Source: Cycas panzhihuaensis (taxonomy: Eukaryota; Cycadophyta). From it: a stretch of 64,000 nucleotides of DNA. The notes below the pieces were generated by a model that made no database searches, had not been told where the DNA came from, and was given only the letters and a program-made list of their open reading frames with translations. Shown here in pieces: positions 21,519-32,560 of the stretch; position 1 is the stretch's first letter; every line of letters starts with the position of its first letter. A program made the translations under genes and the position numbers. The stretch lies in NCBI GenBank assembly GCA_023213395.1, contig CM041465.1, forward strand, positions 82,529,741-82,593,740, written 5' to 3'.

Positions 21519-22826
21519 TTTCCCGCATGGGCTTCTCCCATATGGGCCTTTCCCACGCAAACTCTTCCTACACTTGTGACAAAATTGTTAGATTTTTTAC
21601 AAAAATATGGATTAAAAGTCCAACTCCAAATGGCCATAGCTTTCTCATCCAGTGTCCGATTTGGGAGTTCCACCACTCGTTGAAAAGTTCTCAACATGCT
21701 ATTCATTATGGAATAGTTATTCAATGCTAAAAGATAACTTAAGATAATATTTTACTCCTTCAAACTTATCAACTTAGTGAATTGTTCCATTTCTATAAAT
21801 AGTGAAGTTTAAACCTTGTAACTTTGAACTGGCATAACTTTCTCATATGATATCCACTTTGGAACTTCTACCACTTGTCGAAAAGCTCTTGATTCTTTTT
21901 TTAAAGTGGACTAATTAAAGTCCAATTTTAAAGTATAAAATAGATAATTGCTATAGAACAGGCACTTTAAGTTTGAATTTACTCTTTAGTAAACTATCTA
22001 TCAGTCACTCCTGCAACTTCAAACTTGCATATCTTTTTCATTGATATTTGTTCTAGTGATCCATCAGCCATTTGAAGTTTGGAAGCCTCTTCTTTCACTT
22101 GATGGAGTCTTCCTTTGCAAATTATGTTTGTCAGCCAAACTCTACTATTTCAAATATGTTTGTAAAATGCAGGACTTGTCTTTTGCCCTTATAATCAGTC
22201 CTACCCCTCTATCATTTGCTCCCTCTTGTTCTTTAGAAGCAATCTAATTGGCTTCTGTATTAATTCAAGCCACAACAAAATGAATATATTACATCAAAGC
22301 AAAGTGTTAGTATGAAGTACAAGCACCTGCAACATGACTAGCATAAGTAAACTAGCCACCTAAAAATCATAAGATGGTACATCCTAACATTTGGTGGAAT
22401 ACGAAATAAGTTTCCATATCATAAAAATGAACAAATAAATAAAATGGTACACAAACACACTTGCAGAGCATTGAATGGCTTCCACTTTATATAGGGTGAA
22501 AAGTAATAAAATGAAATGTAAAGAACTATATTGATGCAAGCTATGAAGAACAGTGAAGAAGATAAGGGAGATGAAGAGGAAAGGACAAGTGTAAATCGCT
22601 AATAATTTGGCATAAGAAAGTAGAAGCATGTACCAAATGATGATCGCCTTAGGGTTGAGTCCACACGCACACACACACACACATTGATTTTGGAGTTGGC
22701 TTCAACAATAAAATATTAACATAGATTTGGCTCGTCACAACAACTTCCCTTTTGACCCTCGTAATAGCCATAAAATACTTTCTTACTTCTCTAGCTTTGC
22801 CTTATTGACTAAGCATTCCAAACAAC
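21519..22826. other. Gene-free stretch, probably remainder of A LTR
   Basis: No gene recognised. It begins with the continued minisatellite and has a (CA)n run at 22662-22683. TCGTCACAACA at 22732-22742 is a possible LTR end for A. The rest is AT-rich. Confidence 0.4.
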
Positions 22827-23325
22827 TGTTGTTACTACAAGTTGTTAAATATTACATCTAATAGGAATGGAGACCTAATTTTACAATATTTACTATCAAA
22901 ATAATATGAAAAATTGATTCACATTAATGATATAATCTCAAAGTAAAACCATCTGTGATTAAAATTCAATAGTACACTGCATGTGTATAAATATAAATTC
23001 TAAGAGAATTATCCTATGTACTGTAAAATTGTTTTCTATGTTTTTGCTGCTTGCTTGTTGTGTATGGTGAAAGATTTTGCAAGTGTAAACATAAATGTGT
23101 TCATTCATGTTTCTTAACATGGTATTAGAGCCGTAGGGTCCTATACAACTGAGGCCAAAGTTGGGCAGAGTGATGAGATCGTAGGTGGCAGGGTGATGCC
23201 ATCAAAATCCAAGATTTCTTGAGGACTTATCTTCTCCAACAACTTGTAGGAGCATACACAGTGTTCAATGATGGCTGAAGAGGTAAAATTCACCTATCAA
23301 CAAGGTTAAGGCACTGTTAGGGCCA
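22827..23325 (+). mobile_element. Copia-like stub E: LTR end, primer site, start of gag
   Basis: An LTR-like stretch ends TTCTTAACA at 23119 and is followed at once by the primer site TGGTATTAGAGCC (23120-23132), so the element runs on the plus strand. A leader of about 135 bp leads to a short reading frame, then the element is lost. The LTR start at 22827 (TGTTGTTACT) is only a possibility. No mate LTR is in the window. Confidence 0.5.
23268..23309 (+). pseudogene. E gag N-terminal stub
   Basis: MMAEEVKFTYQQG followed by TAA. A gag-like start in the position expected after the leader of E. Too short to assign confidently. Confidence 0.4.
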
Positions 23326-23375
23326 AAATTTAGACTTGCAAGCCATTTTCGTGGATTGAGTTAGCTTGTTGGGGG

Positions 23376-23592
23376 TGTAAAGAGAATTCCTCAATGCTTC
23401 ATTAATTGGTTTGAATCCATAAATACAGTACAATTTGTATGGGACAAATGGCAACCGCTCAATATGATCTTGCCACTTGTCACTCAAAGAGAGAAAGGAG
23501 GAATGATACATGACCCTCATAACGTGTTTTAAGTATACTTTAATTTTACAAAGTATTCTAAAAGTATCCTAGATAAAACATTACTTTTAACA
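23376..23592 (-). repeat. F 3' LTR
   Basis: 217 bp, followed by CCCTCTCTTAATG, whose complement CATTAAGAGAGGG is the polypurine tract. Confidence 0.85.
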
Positions 23593-23811
23593 CCCTCTCT
23601 TAATGTTTTATCTATTTTATTCCTAACTTGTTTCTAAAAGTGATAAATTTCTCTCTATTTAGGGGTTTTGTAAGAGCATCGGCAGTTTGATCTTGTAATG
23701 TACAATGCAGAAGTTCAATTTCTTTGTTTTGAACTTTTTCTCTGCTGAAATGATGATGTACTCTATATGTTTGGTCCTTGCATGCAGTATGGGATTCTTT
23801 GTCATCTTAAT
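23593..23811 (-). pseudogene. F RNase H, C-terminal part
   Basis: Minus-strand pieces TKNPILHARTKHIE-like, then the region before the LTR that normally reads as a KPLNREKF phrase. G's insertion at 23812 cuts it from the N-terminal part at 31203. The DNA on both sides joins as TCTTAAT|TGTGCTCTGATTGTC, encoding the DNQS-type motif. Confidence 0.75.
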
Positions 23812-24371
23812 TATTAGAATGGGCCTAATGGCCACATAGGTCCAAGATTTTTAACAAAGCACAATACCATTAAATGCATTAAGCATAAACAACAAAGAAC
23901 TCAAAGAGAAAGAGGAGCAAGATCACAATACCAAGTATGGGGTGTTGGAATTAGTCCAACAACCAAAGAATGCTTCAGCTTGATTAGCAAACTGACAGAA
24001 TAACAATGAGTTCCAACTCTTGAATGAACAACAATGAAGAATGGCCCCATTAAATAGAGGGAAATGAGAGCCCAAGGGCTATTGCATGAGTGACAAGTGT
24101 CAGTCATGCAATGCTTGCTTGCATGTAGGACAAGTGTCCATTGGAAGCTCTTGTGTGAGCAAAAGTGCAAGGGGGTCATTTGACCCTCAAGTGACATAAG
24201 TGACAACGTTATGTCACTAGACATAAAGTGGGTGTGTACTTCATCACTTAAGTGGTAAAGTCACCCCTAAAGTACAAAAGTGCACATAAACATTAAAGTG
24301 CACACACAATACATAAACATAAAGTACATAAACTTAACATATAAACATAAGGTAAAACATAAGGTTTAACA
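23812..24371 (-). repeat. G 3' LTR
   Basis: 560 bp; followed by CCCCCCCTTA, whose complement is the polypurine tract. The U3 inverted repeats lie at 24085-24108 and 24128-24139. Confidence 0.93.
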
Positions 24372-25395
24372 CCCCCCCTTACTGTTTATAATGTTAAGTC
24401 GGACCCCTAGACCATCTCTAAATTTTACAAATTTCTCTCTACCAAGTGGCTTGGTAAAGATATCTACTGTTTGCTGCTCTGTTGGTCGATATTGAAGATT
24501 GATCTCACCACTGTGTACATGCTTTTTGATGAAATGGTGGTGAACTTCAATATGCTTGGTCCATGCATGGAAGACGGGATTCTTAGTTAACTTGAGTACA
24601 CTCTGATTGTCGCAATGAATACTGGTAGGCTACTCCTGCTCAAGTCCAAGCTCACCAAGAATCTGTCGTAGCTAGATAGCCTCGCAAGCTGCGCTGACTA
24701 TAGCTTTGTACTCTACTTTAGTGGAGGACAAGGTAACATTTGGTTGCTTCTTGCAACTCCATGAAATAGCTGCTGAACCAAGGGTAAAACAGTAACCTGA
24801 GGTTGATTTCCTGCTATCCTAGCATCACCTAATCGAATCGAGAACCCTTCCAAAGTGAAGTTCTCATTATGTGTATACTCAAGTCCAAGCTGCAATGTAC
24901 CTTTGATGTACTTGAGTATGCATTTTGCTGATTTCCAATGCTTCTGATTGGGTTGAGACATGAAACGAGAACAAATCCCAACTGCAAATGAAATATCTGG
25001 ATGAGTGTTGGTGAGATATATTAGACTACCAATCAACTGTCGATAAAGAGTGGGATCTGCAGGTTCAGCTTCCTCATTAAGAGTAAGCTTGGTTCCGTTC
25101 TCCATGGGTGTAGGTACTGTCTTGCAGTCATGCATCCTGAACCTCTGCAAGATGTCCCAAAAATATTTTGCTTGGGAAATGAAGATATAGCCTGGCTGCT
25201 GCCAGACCTCAAAGCCTAAAAAATAATGGAGAAGTCTAAGATCAGTCATCTCGAAACTTCTCTTCAAATCATCCTGGAGAATCTTGATGAGCTTAGTGTC
25301 ATCACCAGTGATCATTAAGTCATCTACATACAAGGCAATATAAATGACATGGTTTTGTTCATGTTTGATATACAAGTTAGGATCTGATGTAGATC
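24372..25395 (-). pseudogene. G reverse transcriptase C-terminal part and RNase H
   Basis: In coding order: the catalytic YIALYVDDLMITGDDTKL (25319-25345), LHYFLGFEVWQQPGYIFISQ, TPMENGTKLTLNEEAEPADP, LIGSLIYLTNTHPDISFAVG, then RNase H with SSTKVEYKAI, DNQSVLKL, KNPVFHAWTKHIEVHHHF and DIFTKPLGREKFVKF. The coding end runs to a TAA at the LTR edge. A frame change near 24800 separates RT and RNase H. Confidence 0.9.
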
Positions 25396-27175
25396 AATGA
25401 AACCCATGTCTCAAGAAGTAGTCATCGATTTTTGCATACCATGCCCTAGGAGCTTGTTTCAAGCCATACAAAGCCTTCTTGAGGTGACATACTAAATGCT
25501 CCTTGCCTTGTTCTTTGTAACCAGGAGGTTGCTCCAAGTATACGTCCTCTTGAAGATCGCCATTAAGAAAGGCGCTCTTCACATCCATCTGATAAACTGG
25601 CCATTTGCATTGTGCAGCTAAGGCCATAAGGATTCTGATGGTGTTCATGTTTGCCACTGGTGCAAAGGTTTCCTCATAATCAATCCCTTCCTTTTGTTTG
25701 AATCCCTTTGCCACAAGGCGTGCCTTCTGCCGCTTAAGTGTTCCATCAGAGTGAAATTTGGTCTTGTAGACCCATTTACAACTGATTGCCTGTTTATGTG
25801 GAGGCAATTCGACCAAATCCCATGTGCTATTCTTGTGAATAGAATGGATCTCCTCATCCATGGCAGCTTTCCAATTGTCATTTTGTGAAGCCTCTTCAAA
25901 AGTAGAAGGCTCATCAATAGAAAGCACTTCAGTCATAAGTGCAAAGTTTGTTTGCTGCCGATATTTAGATGGACGTTTTCCTTTAATAATATGACCGTCC
26001 TGCACCGTTTGAGTATACCATTTTGGTAACTTTTGAAATGATGTAGCATGAACCTCAATGTCTTCTGGTCTAAGTGATTGATCAACAGAAAATGATGTGG
26101 AAGGTTCAAGTGGAGCAGAAGAAGATGAAGTAGACGGTACAAGAGGTGCAGATGAAGTACATGGTGTATAAGATTGAGAGGGAGGGAAGTCCTCAACAAT
26201 CTTTTTGCCTTTATCAATGGGGGGTTGGATTGATGCCACATCCAACTCTTTCTGATCATCCTCAACAAAGATTACATCTCTTGAGAGATGCATTTTTCTC
26301 CCAACTAGATCATACAACTTGTAGGCCTTGTTATGAATGGCATATCCTACAAAGATGCATTTGAGACTATGTTTATCCAACTTTGTTCTTTGTTGATCTG
26401 GTATGTGCATATATGCAGTGCACCCAAATGTCCTCAAATGGCTGATAGTTGGTTTCTTACCAGTCCATGCCTCCTCAGGTGTAATGTTAGTGACTGTTGT
26501 AGTAGGACTCCGATTGGCCACATAGGCTGCTGTGTGAAATGCTTCGGCCCAGTAAGCTCTTGGAAGTCCTTTCGCATGCATCATTGTTTTGGCTTTATTG
26601 GCCAAAGTTCTATTCATCCTTTCAGAGACTCCATTTTGTTGAGGAGTATGAGGAACTGTAAGTTGTCTCTGAATCCCATTATTCTTGCAGAATTGGTTGA
26701 ATTCATTTGAAGTGAATTCACCTCCATTACCTGACCTTAATGTTCCAATTGAGTAGCCAGATTCATTTTCTACTTCAGCTTTGAACTTAGAGAAAGCTTC
26801 CGATTTTTGCTTTATGAAGTAGACCCAGACTTTATGAGAAAAGTCATCAAGGAAGGATATGTAATACAATGCTCCTCCAAAGGATTGAGTGGACATGGGT
26901 CCACATAAGTCTGAGTGAATTAACTGCAATGGATAAGATGCACGCCATGCTTTGCCTTTAGAAAAAGGCAACCGATGCTGTGTCCCCATTATGCAAGCTT
27001 CGTAAAGACATTTTGAACCATATATCTTTGGAAGCCCATATACCATGTTTTTGTTCATCATCTGATTCAAATTATCTAGGCTTAAGTGACCTAGATGTTG
27101 ATGCCATAATTGCATTTTCGACAAAGATATGGAACCAGAATAGGCAGAATCAAGTGTAATGTTATTGGCATCCAA
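25396..27175 (-). pseudogene. G integrase and RT N-terminal part, long open frame
   Basis: A 593-codon open frame. The zinc site [18 protein letters not shown] with CLYEACIMG has its first Cys pair altered to C-x-x-x-C. The core has [11 protein letters not shown] (Asp 1), RSGNGGEF where J and N have Asp in place of Gly (Asp 2 lost), and [11 protein letters not shown] (Glu). A linker rich in Ser and Pro follows, then [101 protein letters not shown]. It ends at a TGA (CGA in J). A stop just before 27175 splits it from protease. Confidence 0.92.
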
Positions 27176-27530
27176 CTTTTAAAGACCTTGATCTTCATAG
27201 GCAACAGCTATGATCTGGTCATCTTTGTCACTAATGATACATTTTCCATTCTTGAATAACACGCTCATCTATTGCTTGTCCAACTTGCTAACAGATAGCA
27301 AATTCTTCTCCATGGAAGGAATGAAGTAGGCATCACTATTGGGAAATGTAGAGGAAGGATTTTCTGAAAAATGGAAAGGAGCTATTGTGCCTATGCCTGA
27401 AATCTCAACAGATTCATTATTTCCAAAGGTCACTGATTGACCTTTACCTTCCTTAATATTGCATAGGAGTTCTTCACTCCCTGTCATATGCTGAGAAGCT
27501 CCTGAATCGACAATCCAAGTGTGATCAACC
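27176..27530 (-). pseudogene. G protease
   Basis: Minus strand reads TWIVDSGASQHMTGSEELL with an intact catalytic Asp (27506-27508). The flap region GIGTIAPFHFSENPSSTF and AYFIPSMEKNLLSVSKLDKQ follow. A TAG after DKQ (J has CAG) and a TAA before KLDANN (J has TAC) are private nonsense changes. Family: copia retropepsin. Confidence 0.88.
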
Positions 27531-28554
27531 TTGGATGACTGATATGCACAAAACAGTTTGTCTTCATTGGCAAACTGATTAAAGTGGCGTTGGTAGCCAC
27601 CTCTTTGATCCCCCCTTCCTCTTGGACCTCCTTGATAGGCACCTCGATTTGGTCGAGGGGGACTCTGCTGTTGCTCTGGTTGTTGAAATCTCTGTTGATA
27701 CTATTGCCTTGGCTGCTGTTGTCGTTGACCTTGTGGTACATTCTCGCCATCTTTGTTGTCGTCGTAGATCTGCCTGCTTCTTTCTGCAATCAGGTGCAAT
27801 GTGGCCAGGTTTGTACAATAATGACACACAACATTGGATTTAAAAGATCTAATGTTCATGTTTCCAAATTGCTTTGTGAATGTAGGTTTGAAGTTCTGAT
27901 TGGCCTTTGTCTTGGCTGTGGAAGCACCTGGTGTAGATGGTTCTTCATTATCCTTAGCATAAATCTATTCTTCTTGAAGCAATAAGCTTTCAAGTTCATT
28001 GAATGTCATTTTCTTTAGTGAACCATCTCGTGTGGTAGATGATATGAAGTTGTTGTAGTCCTTTGGCAATGCCTTGGTGATGGATGTGATGAGCTCATCC
28101 CTAGTTGCAGGACTACCTAAAGTATTCAATTCATTACAAACCTCCTTAATGGAGGACAAAAATGCTGACATTGGCTTTACAAATTTGATGAATACGCTTT
28201 GGCTTTTATCATCAGAATGCGAGCTTCATCTCGCCTTTCATACAGTGAGGACAATGTGTCCCAAGCTTCTTTAGAAGATTTAGCAGAAGAGATGTTCTGA
28301 TCTACATGCACATCCACAATCATATGAAGAAATGCCAAAGCAATCTTGTCTTTGGCCTCCCAAGCAGCAACACGTTCATAATCAATGTCAACTTCATCAT
28401 CATCAACAAGTGCAGGATTGGGGATTCTCCCAAAAACATATCCCCAAAATTCATTCATTATCAAGAGATTTTGTGTAAATATTTTCCATTCTTGATAATT
28501 TGCTTGTCCTGTTAGCCTTATTGTGTATGCATTGAGCATGTTAATAACAACCAT
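27531..28554 (-). pseudogene. G gag
   Basis: Probable start at 28554 (MVVINMLNAYTIRLTGQANY), by alignment with J's gag start. Copia gag features: RLTGQANYQEWKIFTQNLL, WGYVFGRIPNPAL, AFLHMIVDVHVDQNI, SKEAWDTLSSLYERRDEA. A small deletion after KAKAYSS shifts frame (about 28180). The rest continues at 27965-28171 (SAFLSSIKEVCNELNTLG, LPKDYNNFISSTTRDG). The zinc knuckle near 27790-27830 is split by a 1-bp deletion: CHYC is in one frame and KPGHIAPDC in the next. Confidence 0.88.
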
Positions 28555-29879
28555 CTTTCCACTTGTATAAAAGCTAGCAAATAACTTGGTAACTTCAAAG
28601 CTTTGTCGCTTAAGTTCCACCTTCTAACAACACCACCAGTTCTGATTTTACAAGAAGATCCAACAACTGGTGGAGTGATGAGGGGTGGAGGACTTCAGCT
28701 ATTGAGTTGGTCCAAAGTTAAGTGTAGCAGAGGCAAGGATTAAACCTTTTTCGAGCCTCTCCAGCCAGATTTTAAAATTCACTTTTAGATAATTTTTAAA
28801 GTGAATTTTAAGGTACTTTCACTTGGATTATGTATTTAGCTTTGATGCTATGATGTAGCTTACAATGAAGGCTTTTTAAGAAGCAAGTACATGAGATAAT
28901 GAACACTTTTATTAAGTGTTTTTAAGTGCTTTTGTGATCCAAGCAAAATGCTTTGAGTACAACAATGTAAGTACTTTTGAGAATTTTAGTACTTAGTCAG
29001 AAAATGATGAAAAACCTTGATGATGATAGCTGAAGTGGGTTCTTTTTAACGCTCCAAAGCTGATGTAGAGAAGAAACCACTTGCCAAAGTGTACTCAATG
29101 TACTCCAAATGCCAAACGAACTCCAAGCAGCAAGTTGTTGAGACTTTAAAATAGTCTCAACAATCCAAACAAAAAAATGTGATTTTTATTAAGTACCAAA
29201 TTCAGCCTCCTTTTTGAGATTTTTGAAGGCTAAGGTCACCATGCAAGGTGCCAAAAAATCAACTCAAATGGTGATGTTTATCACCTTTACAATATGAACA
29301 TGCTTTTTGACCACTTTACTTAAGCTCTAAATGCTTTAATAGCATTAAACAAAGTGCAAAAAGAGCTTAAAAAAGCATAAAATAAAGGCTGAAAATCAAC
29401 CTTTTTTGTAACTTTGCTTCACTAGAACACCACACGGAGTCTTTTCAAGCATTTGAAACATGCAACTTCAAACTTTAATGAGAGGAGAATGACTTAGCAT
29501 TAGTCATTTGTTGAGTCCTCTTTTCATTAAAGAAATTTTAATCATCTTAAGTACTAAAAAAGTACTTTTGAGAGCCACTTAAAAAATTGTTTTATGAATG
29601 AGATTAAATCTCATTAAAAAAAAAAAATTTTAAGCAATTAAGTCACCTTAAAGCAGTCTTTAAATAGCTGAGCCTCTTAGAGCATTAATACCCCCCTTGA
29701 TTAAAAAATTCTTCTTAGGTAATAAACCCCCTTTTTGAGCAATGAAGTCCAATGATTAATAAGCTCCTCTTAAAAAAAAAAAACTTTAGAAAAATAAAGC
29801 TTTGATTTAAAGGAGCATATACTTTAGTATATGCCAAATTGTATATACTAAGGTTTTTTTTTGTGTCCAAAAATTAAAT

Positions 29880-29922
<43 letters not shown>

Positions 29923-30620
29923 GAGCAGGCTCCAAACTTCACGGAGGCTCGAACTGCATGTGCTTCTGTATTTACCCGTGCGGGCCCGTCCGGAAGGTTC
30001 CAGAACTTTCTTCCGTGCAGGGTGCATCTCCCCGTGCGCCGTTCTTCTGGAAGGTTCTTCCGTTCAGCCGGATGGTTGCAGGTTAGTGCGACCTCGTCTT
30101 TCGTGTGCAGTGCGGGCCTACGTGCAGGTGCAGATCTTGACGTGCGCTCTGTGCGCAGATCTTCGTCCGAGCAGGTCTGTGCCCAGAGACAGAGACTGGA
30201 GGCGTGCGTGGACAAGGATTGGTAAGGCGTCCGTGAGCAGGTCCTCTTCTCCGTCGGTAGTGATGCCTTGCGTGCAGTCCTTAGACGCCTGAAGGCGAGC
30301 GAGTAAAAGACAGGGACAGCAATATGTGCGGAATCACGAGGGCGGTGAGAGGACAGCCAGCGAGACAAATTCGAGAGCGAGTTTAAATGGCGGTGGGCGG
30401 GCTTACAGTGCGAGGGGCGGTCAAGGTTGCTCAGTATGCACTGCTAATTGCAGGCAAGTACAAACACTAAGGCGAGGGGATTGAGAATCTTGTGAGAGGA
30501 TGTAATTTAGGGACGAGAAAAATCTATGGGGTGAGAGGATAGCACCGTATGCGAGCCCAAATATGGCAGACTTCAGATGCAAGGACAGCAAGCTAACATT
30601 AAGAGCTCTTAGCAAACCAT
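28555..30620 (-). other. G leader
   Basis: 2 kb between primer site and gag. The part near gag (to about 29880) is AT-rich, with repeated AAGTACTTTT/AAAGTGC words, and is homologous to J's leader. A run of about 33 A follows. The part beside the primer site is GC-rich (next entry). No gene recognised. Confidence 0.65.
29922..30420 (-). other. GC-rich segment of G leader
   Basis: An abrupt change to GC-rich DNA full of CCGTGC, GTGCAG and GGAAGGTTC words. It gives open frames of 143 and 164 codons on opposite strands, with no family features. J has a GC-rich segment at the same place (53985-54470) whose sequence is largely different. Possible structured RNA leader; function unknown. Confidence 0.5.
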
Positions 30621-30635
30621 TATGCTCTGATACCA
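30621..30635 (-). other. G primer-binding site
   Basis: On the minus strand TGGTATCAGAGCATA lies 2 bp from the LTR, initiator tRNA-Met type. Confidence 0.9.
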
Positions 30636-30637
30636 AT

Positions 30638-31197
30638 TGTTAGAATGGGCCTAATGGCCACATAGGTCCAAGATCTTTAACAAAGCACAATACCATTAAA
30701 TGCATTAAGCATAAACAACAAAGAACTCAAAGAGAAAGAGGAGCAAGATCACAATACCAAGTATGGGGTGTTGGAATTAGTCCAACAACCAAAGAATGCT
30801 TCAGCTTGATTAGCAAACTGACAGAATAACAATGAGCTCCAACTCTTGAATGAACAACAATGAAGAAGGGCCTCATTAAATAGAGGGAAATGAGAGCCCA
30901 AGGGCTATTGCATGAGTGACAAGTGTCATTCATGCAATGCCTGCTTGCATGTAGGACAAGTGTCCATTGGAAGCTCTTGTGTGAGCAAAAGTGCAAGGGG
31001 GTCATTTGACCCTCAAGTGACATAAGTGACAACGTTATGTCACTAGACATAAAGTGGGTGTGTACTTTATCACTTAAGTGGTAAAGTCACCCCTAAAGTA
31101 CAAAATTGCACATAAACATTAAAGTGCACAAACAATACATAAACATAAAGTACATAAACTTAACATATAAACATAAGGTAAAACATAAGGTTTAACA
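30638..31197 (-). repeat. G 5' LTR
   Basis: 560 bp; starts TGTTAGAATGG and ends GGTTTAACA. Confidence 0.95.
30875..30965 (-). promoter_or_regulatory. G U3 promoter: TATA-like box with two inverted repeats upstream
   Basis: CTATTTAAT on the minus strand at 30875-30883. After 27 nt comes the inverted repeat at 30911-30934 (arms of 11 nt around AG, one mismatch), then GGACAAGTGTCC at 30954-30965. The same layout occurs in J, H and N. Confidence 0.55.
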
Positions 31198-31202
31198 TTA
31201 AT

Positions 31203-32560
31203 TGTGCTCTGATTGTCATAGAACAACTGAGTAGGTATTGTTTGTTCTCGTCCAAGATCTTTTAGGAATTATCTAATCCATACTCCTTCACATCCTACAT
31301 TTACTGTTAACTTGTACTCTGCTTCTATTTAAGATAAGGCAACTGTATATTGTTTTTTGCTGTACCAAGAAATTGAGGTTATTCCTAGAAAGAAACAGTA
31401 TCCTGATGTTGATTTCCTATCCATTCTATCTCCGGCCTAGTTAGAATCATAGAACCTTGTTAATTGCATATTGTTGTCTTTTGTATATTCTAATCCAAGA
31501 TTTATAGTTCCTTTCAAGTACCGCAAAATTCTCTTTATAGCATTCCAATGTGGTATTGTTGGATTTTCCATAAACCTAGAGACTACACCAACTACATAGG
31601 ATATGTCTGGTATGATGGCTGTAAGATAGATCAAGCTTTCAATCAGTTATCTATATGTAATTGCATTAATTGGTTGTGTTTCTTGTTCGACATTTAACAC
31701 ACACCCAATCTCCATGGGAGTGGCAACACTATTGTAATTTTCCATACTGAATTTTTTTAGCACATTTTTGATGTGTTTGGATTGGGACAAGACAATAGAG
31801 TTGTTGTTTTGTCTAATCTCTATTCCCAGATAATAATGTAACATTCCAAGATTTGTCATTTCAAAAACCTTTTCAAACTACCTCTTGATAAGTGCAATTG
31901 AATCTTCATCATTTCCTATGATCAACATGTCATCTACATACACTACCATAATGGAGACTAATACTTGATTGAATTTTACATACAAGCTATGATCTGACTT
32001 ACACCTGTGAAAGCCATTTTGGATTAGATATGTGCCCAACTTAGCATATCAAGCTCTTGGTGCTTGTTTGAGTCCATATAATGCATTCTTTAGCTTGCAG
32101 ACCATGTTTTCTTGTCCAGGCTTTATGTACCCTTCTGGTTGGTGTATATAGACTTCTTCTTGGAGATCTCCATTCAAAAAGGCATTTTTTACATCCATCT
32201 GATAGATTTTCCACCCTTTCTGAGAAACTATTGTGATTACTATTCTCACAGTGTTTAAGTTTACCACCAGTGAGAACATTTCCTTATAGTCAATTCCAAC
32301 TGTCTATGGTAGCCTTTTGCCACCAACCTTGCTTTGTACTTCTCGATTTCACCATATGGTTTTTCTTTTACTCTATATACCCATTTGCAATTTACAATGG
32401 GTTTATCTTCAGGACGTTCTACTAGGTCCAAGTCTCATTTTTGTAGATGGCTTTCATTTCTGTATCCATTGTTGTTCTCTAGGCTTGGAATTTACTTGCT
32501 TCTTCGAAAGTGTTTGGTTCAACAGAGCAAACTAATGCCTATGGTTTCTGAGACCTTGTT
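31203..32560 (-). pseudogene. F reverse transcriptase and N-terminal part of RNase H
   Basis: In coding order: KARLVAKG-like remnants near 32310, LNTVRIVITIVSQKGWKIYQ and [20 protein letters not shown] (32049-32279), [11 protein letters not shown] then TGA where the family has Trp. Next come YVDDMLIIGND near 31930, MTNLGMLHYYLGIEIRQNNN (31647-31859), MIYLTAIIPDISYVVGVVSR and LRYLKGTINLGLEYT (31437-31634). RNase H continues to 31203 and resumes beyond G at 23811. Confidence 0.88.

Larger units (their letters stand above)
1..22742 (-). mobile_element. Ty3/gypsy LTR element A, partial, interrupted by B and D
   Basis: Minus-strand gypsy element whose own DNA is 1-333, 10086-13929 and 21519 to about 22742. 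In coding order it has a 5' LTR starting at 11698 (TGTTATGACCC), a primer-binding site at 11682-11695, gag at about 10411-11440, a zinc knuckle and protease split by B. RT onwards lies beyond base 1. The far end of the LTR is uncertain. I place it tentatively at 22742, where CTCGTCACAACA could pair with the LTR start, but the mate LTR is outside the window, so this cannot be confirmed. Confidence 0.65.
11698..22742 (-). repeat. A 5' LTR, very long or only partly defined, interrupted by D
   Basis: Begins TGTTATGACCC at 11698, right beside the primer site. No gene is found from 11698 to 13929 or from 21519 to 22742. It holds a degenerate 43-bp minisatellite (12488-12725) and a 15/30-bp minisatellite (13790-13929 with 21519-21558) that D interrupts. 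After D, two diverged copies of a phrase containing TAACTTTCTCATATGAT-like words lie near 21635 and 21835. The right end is a guess, because the partner LTR lies outside the window. Confidence 0.45.
23812..31197 (-). mobile_element. Ty1/copia element G, complete boundaries, inserted in F
   Basis: 560-bp LTRs (23812-24371 and 30638-31197, TGTTAGAATGGGCC to AAGGTTTAACA; the left copy starts TA). Exact duplication TTAAT at 23807-23811 and 31198-31202. About ten LTR differences by eye. Minus-strand copia order is complete, with a 2-kb leader. Inactivating changes include nonsense codons near 25397, 27178 and 27267, frameshifts in gag, and Gly for the second catalytic Asp of integrase. Sister copies: J and N; more distant: H. 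Confidence 0.95.

Noticed and set aside
22827-23119. Exact 293-bp LTR for E starting TGTTGTTACT
   Set aside because: No second copy in the window, so the start remains a guess and only the end is supported by the primer site.
26137-26268. His/Leu-rich minus-strand frames in the copia linkers of G and J
   Set aside because: Out-of-frame reading of the Ser/Pro-rich linker between integrase and RT.
29861-30368. 143- and 164-codon open frames on both strands of the GC-rich G leader
   Set aside because: GC-rich DNA has few stops by chance, the frames run into poly(A), and J has no matching protein.
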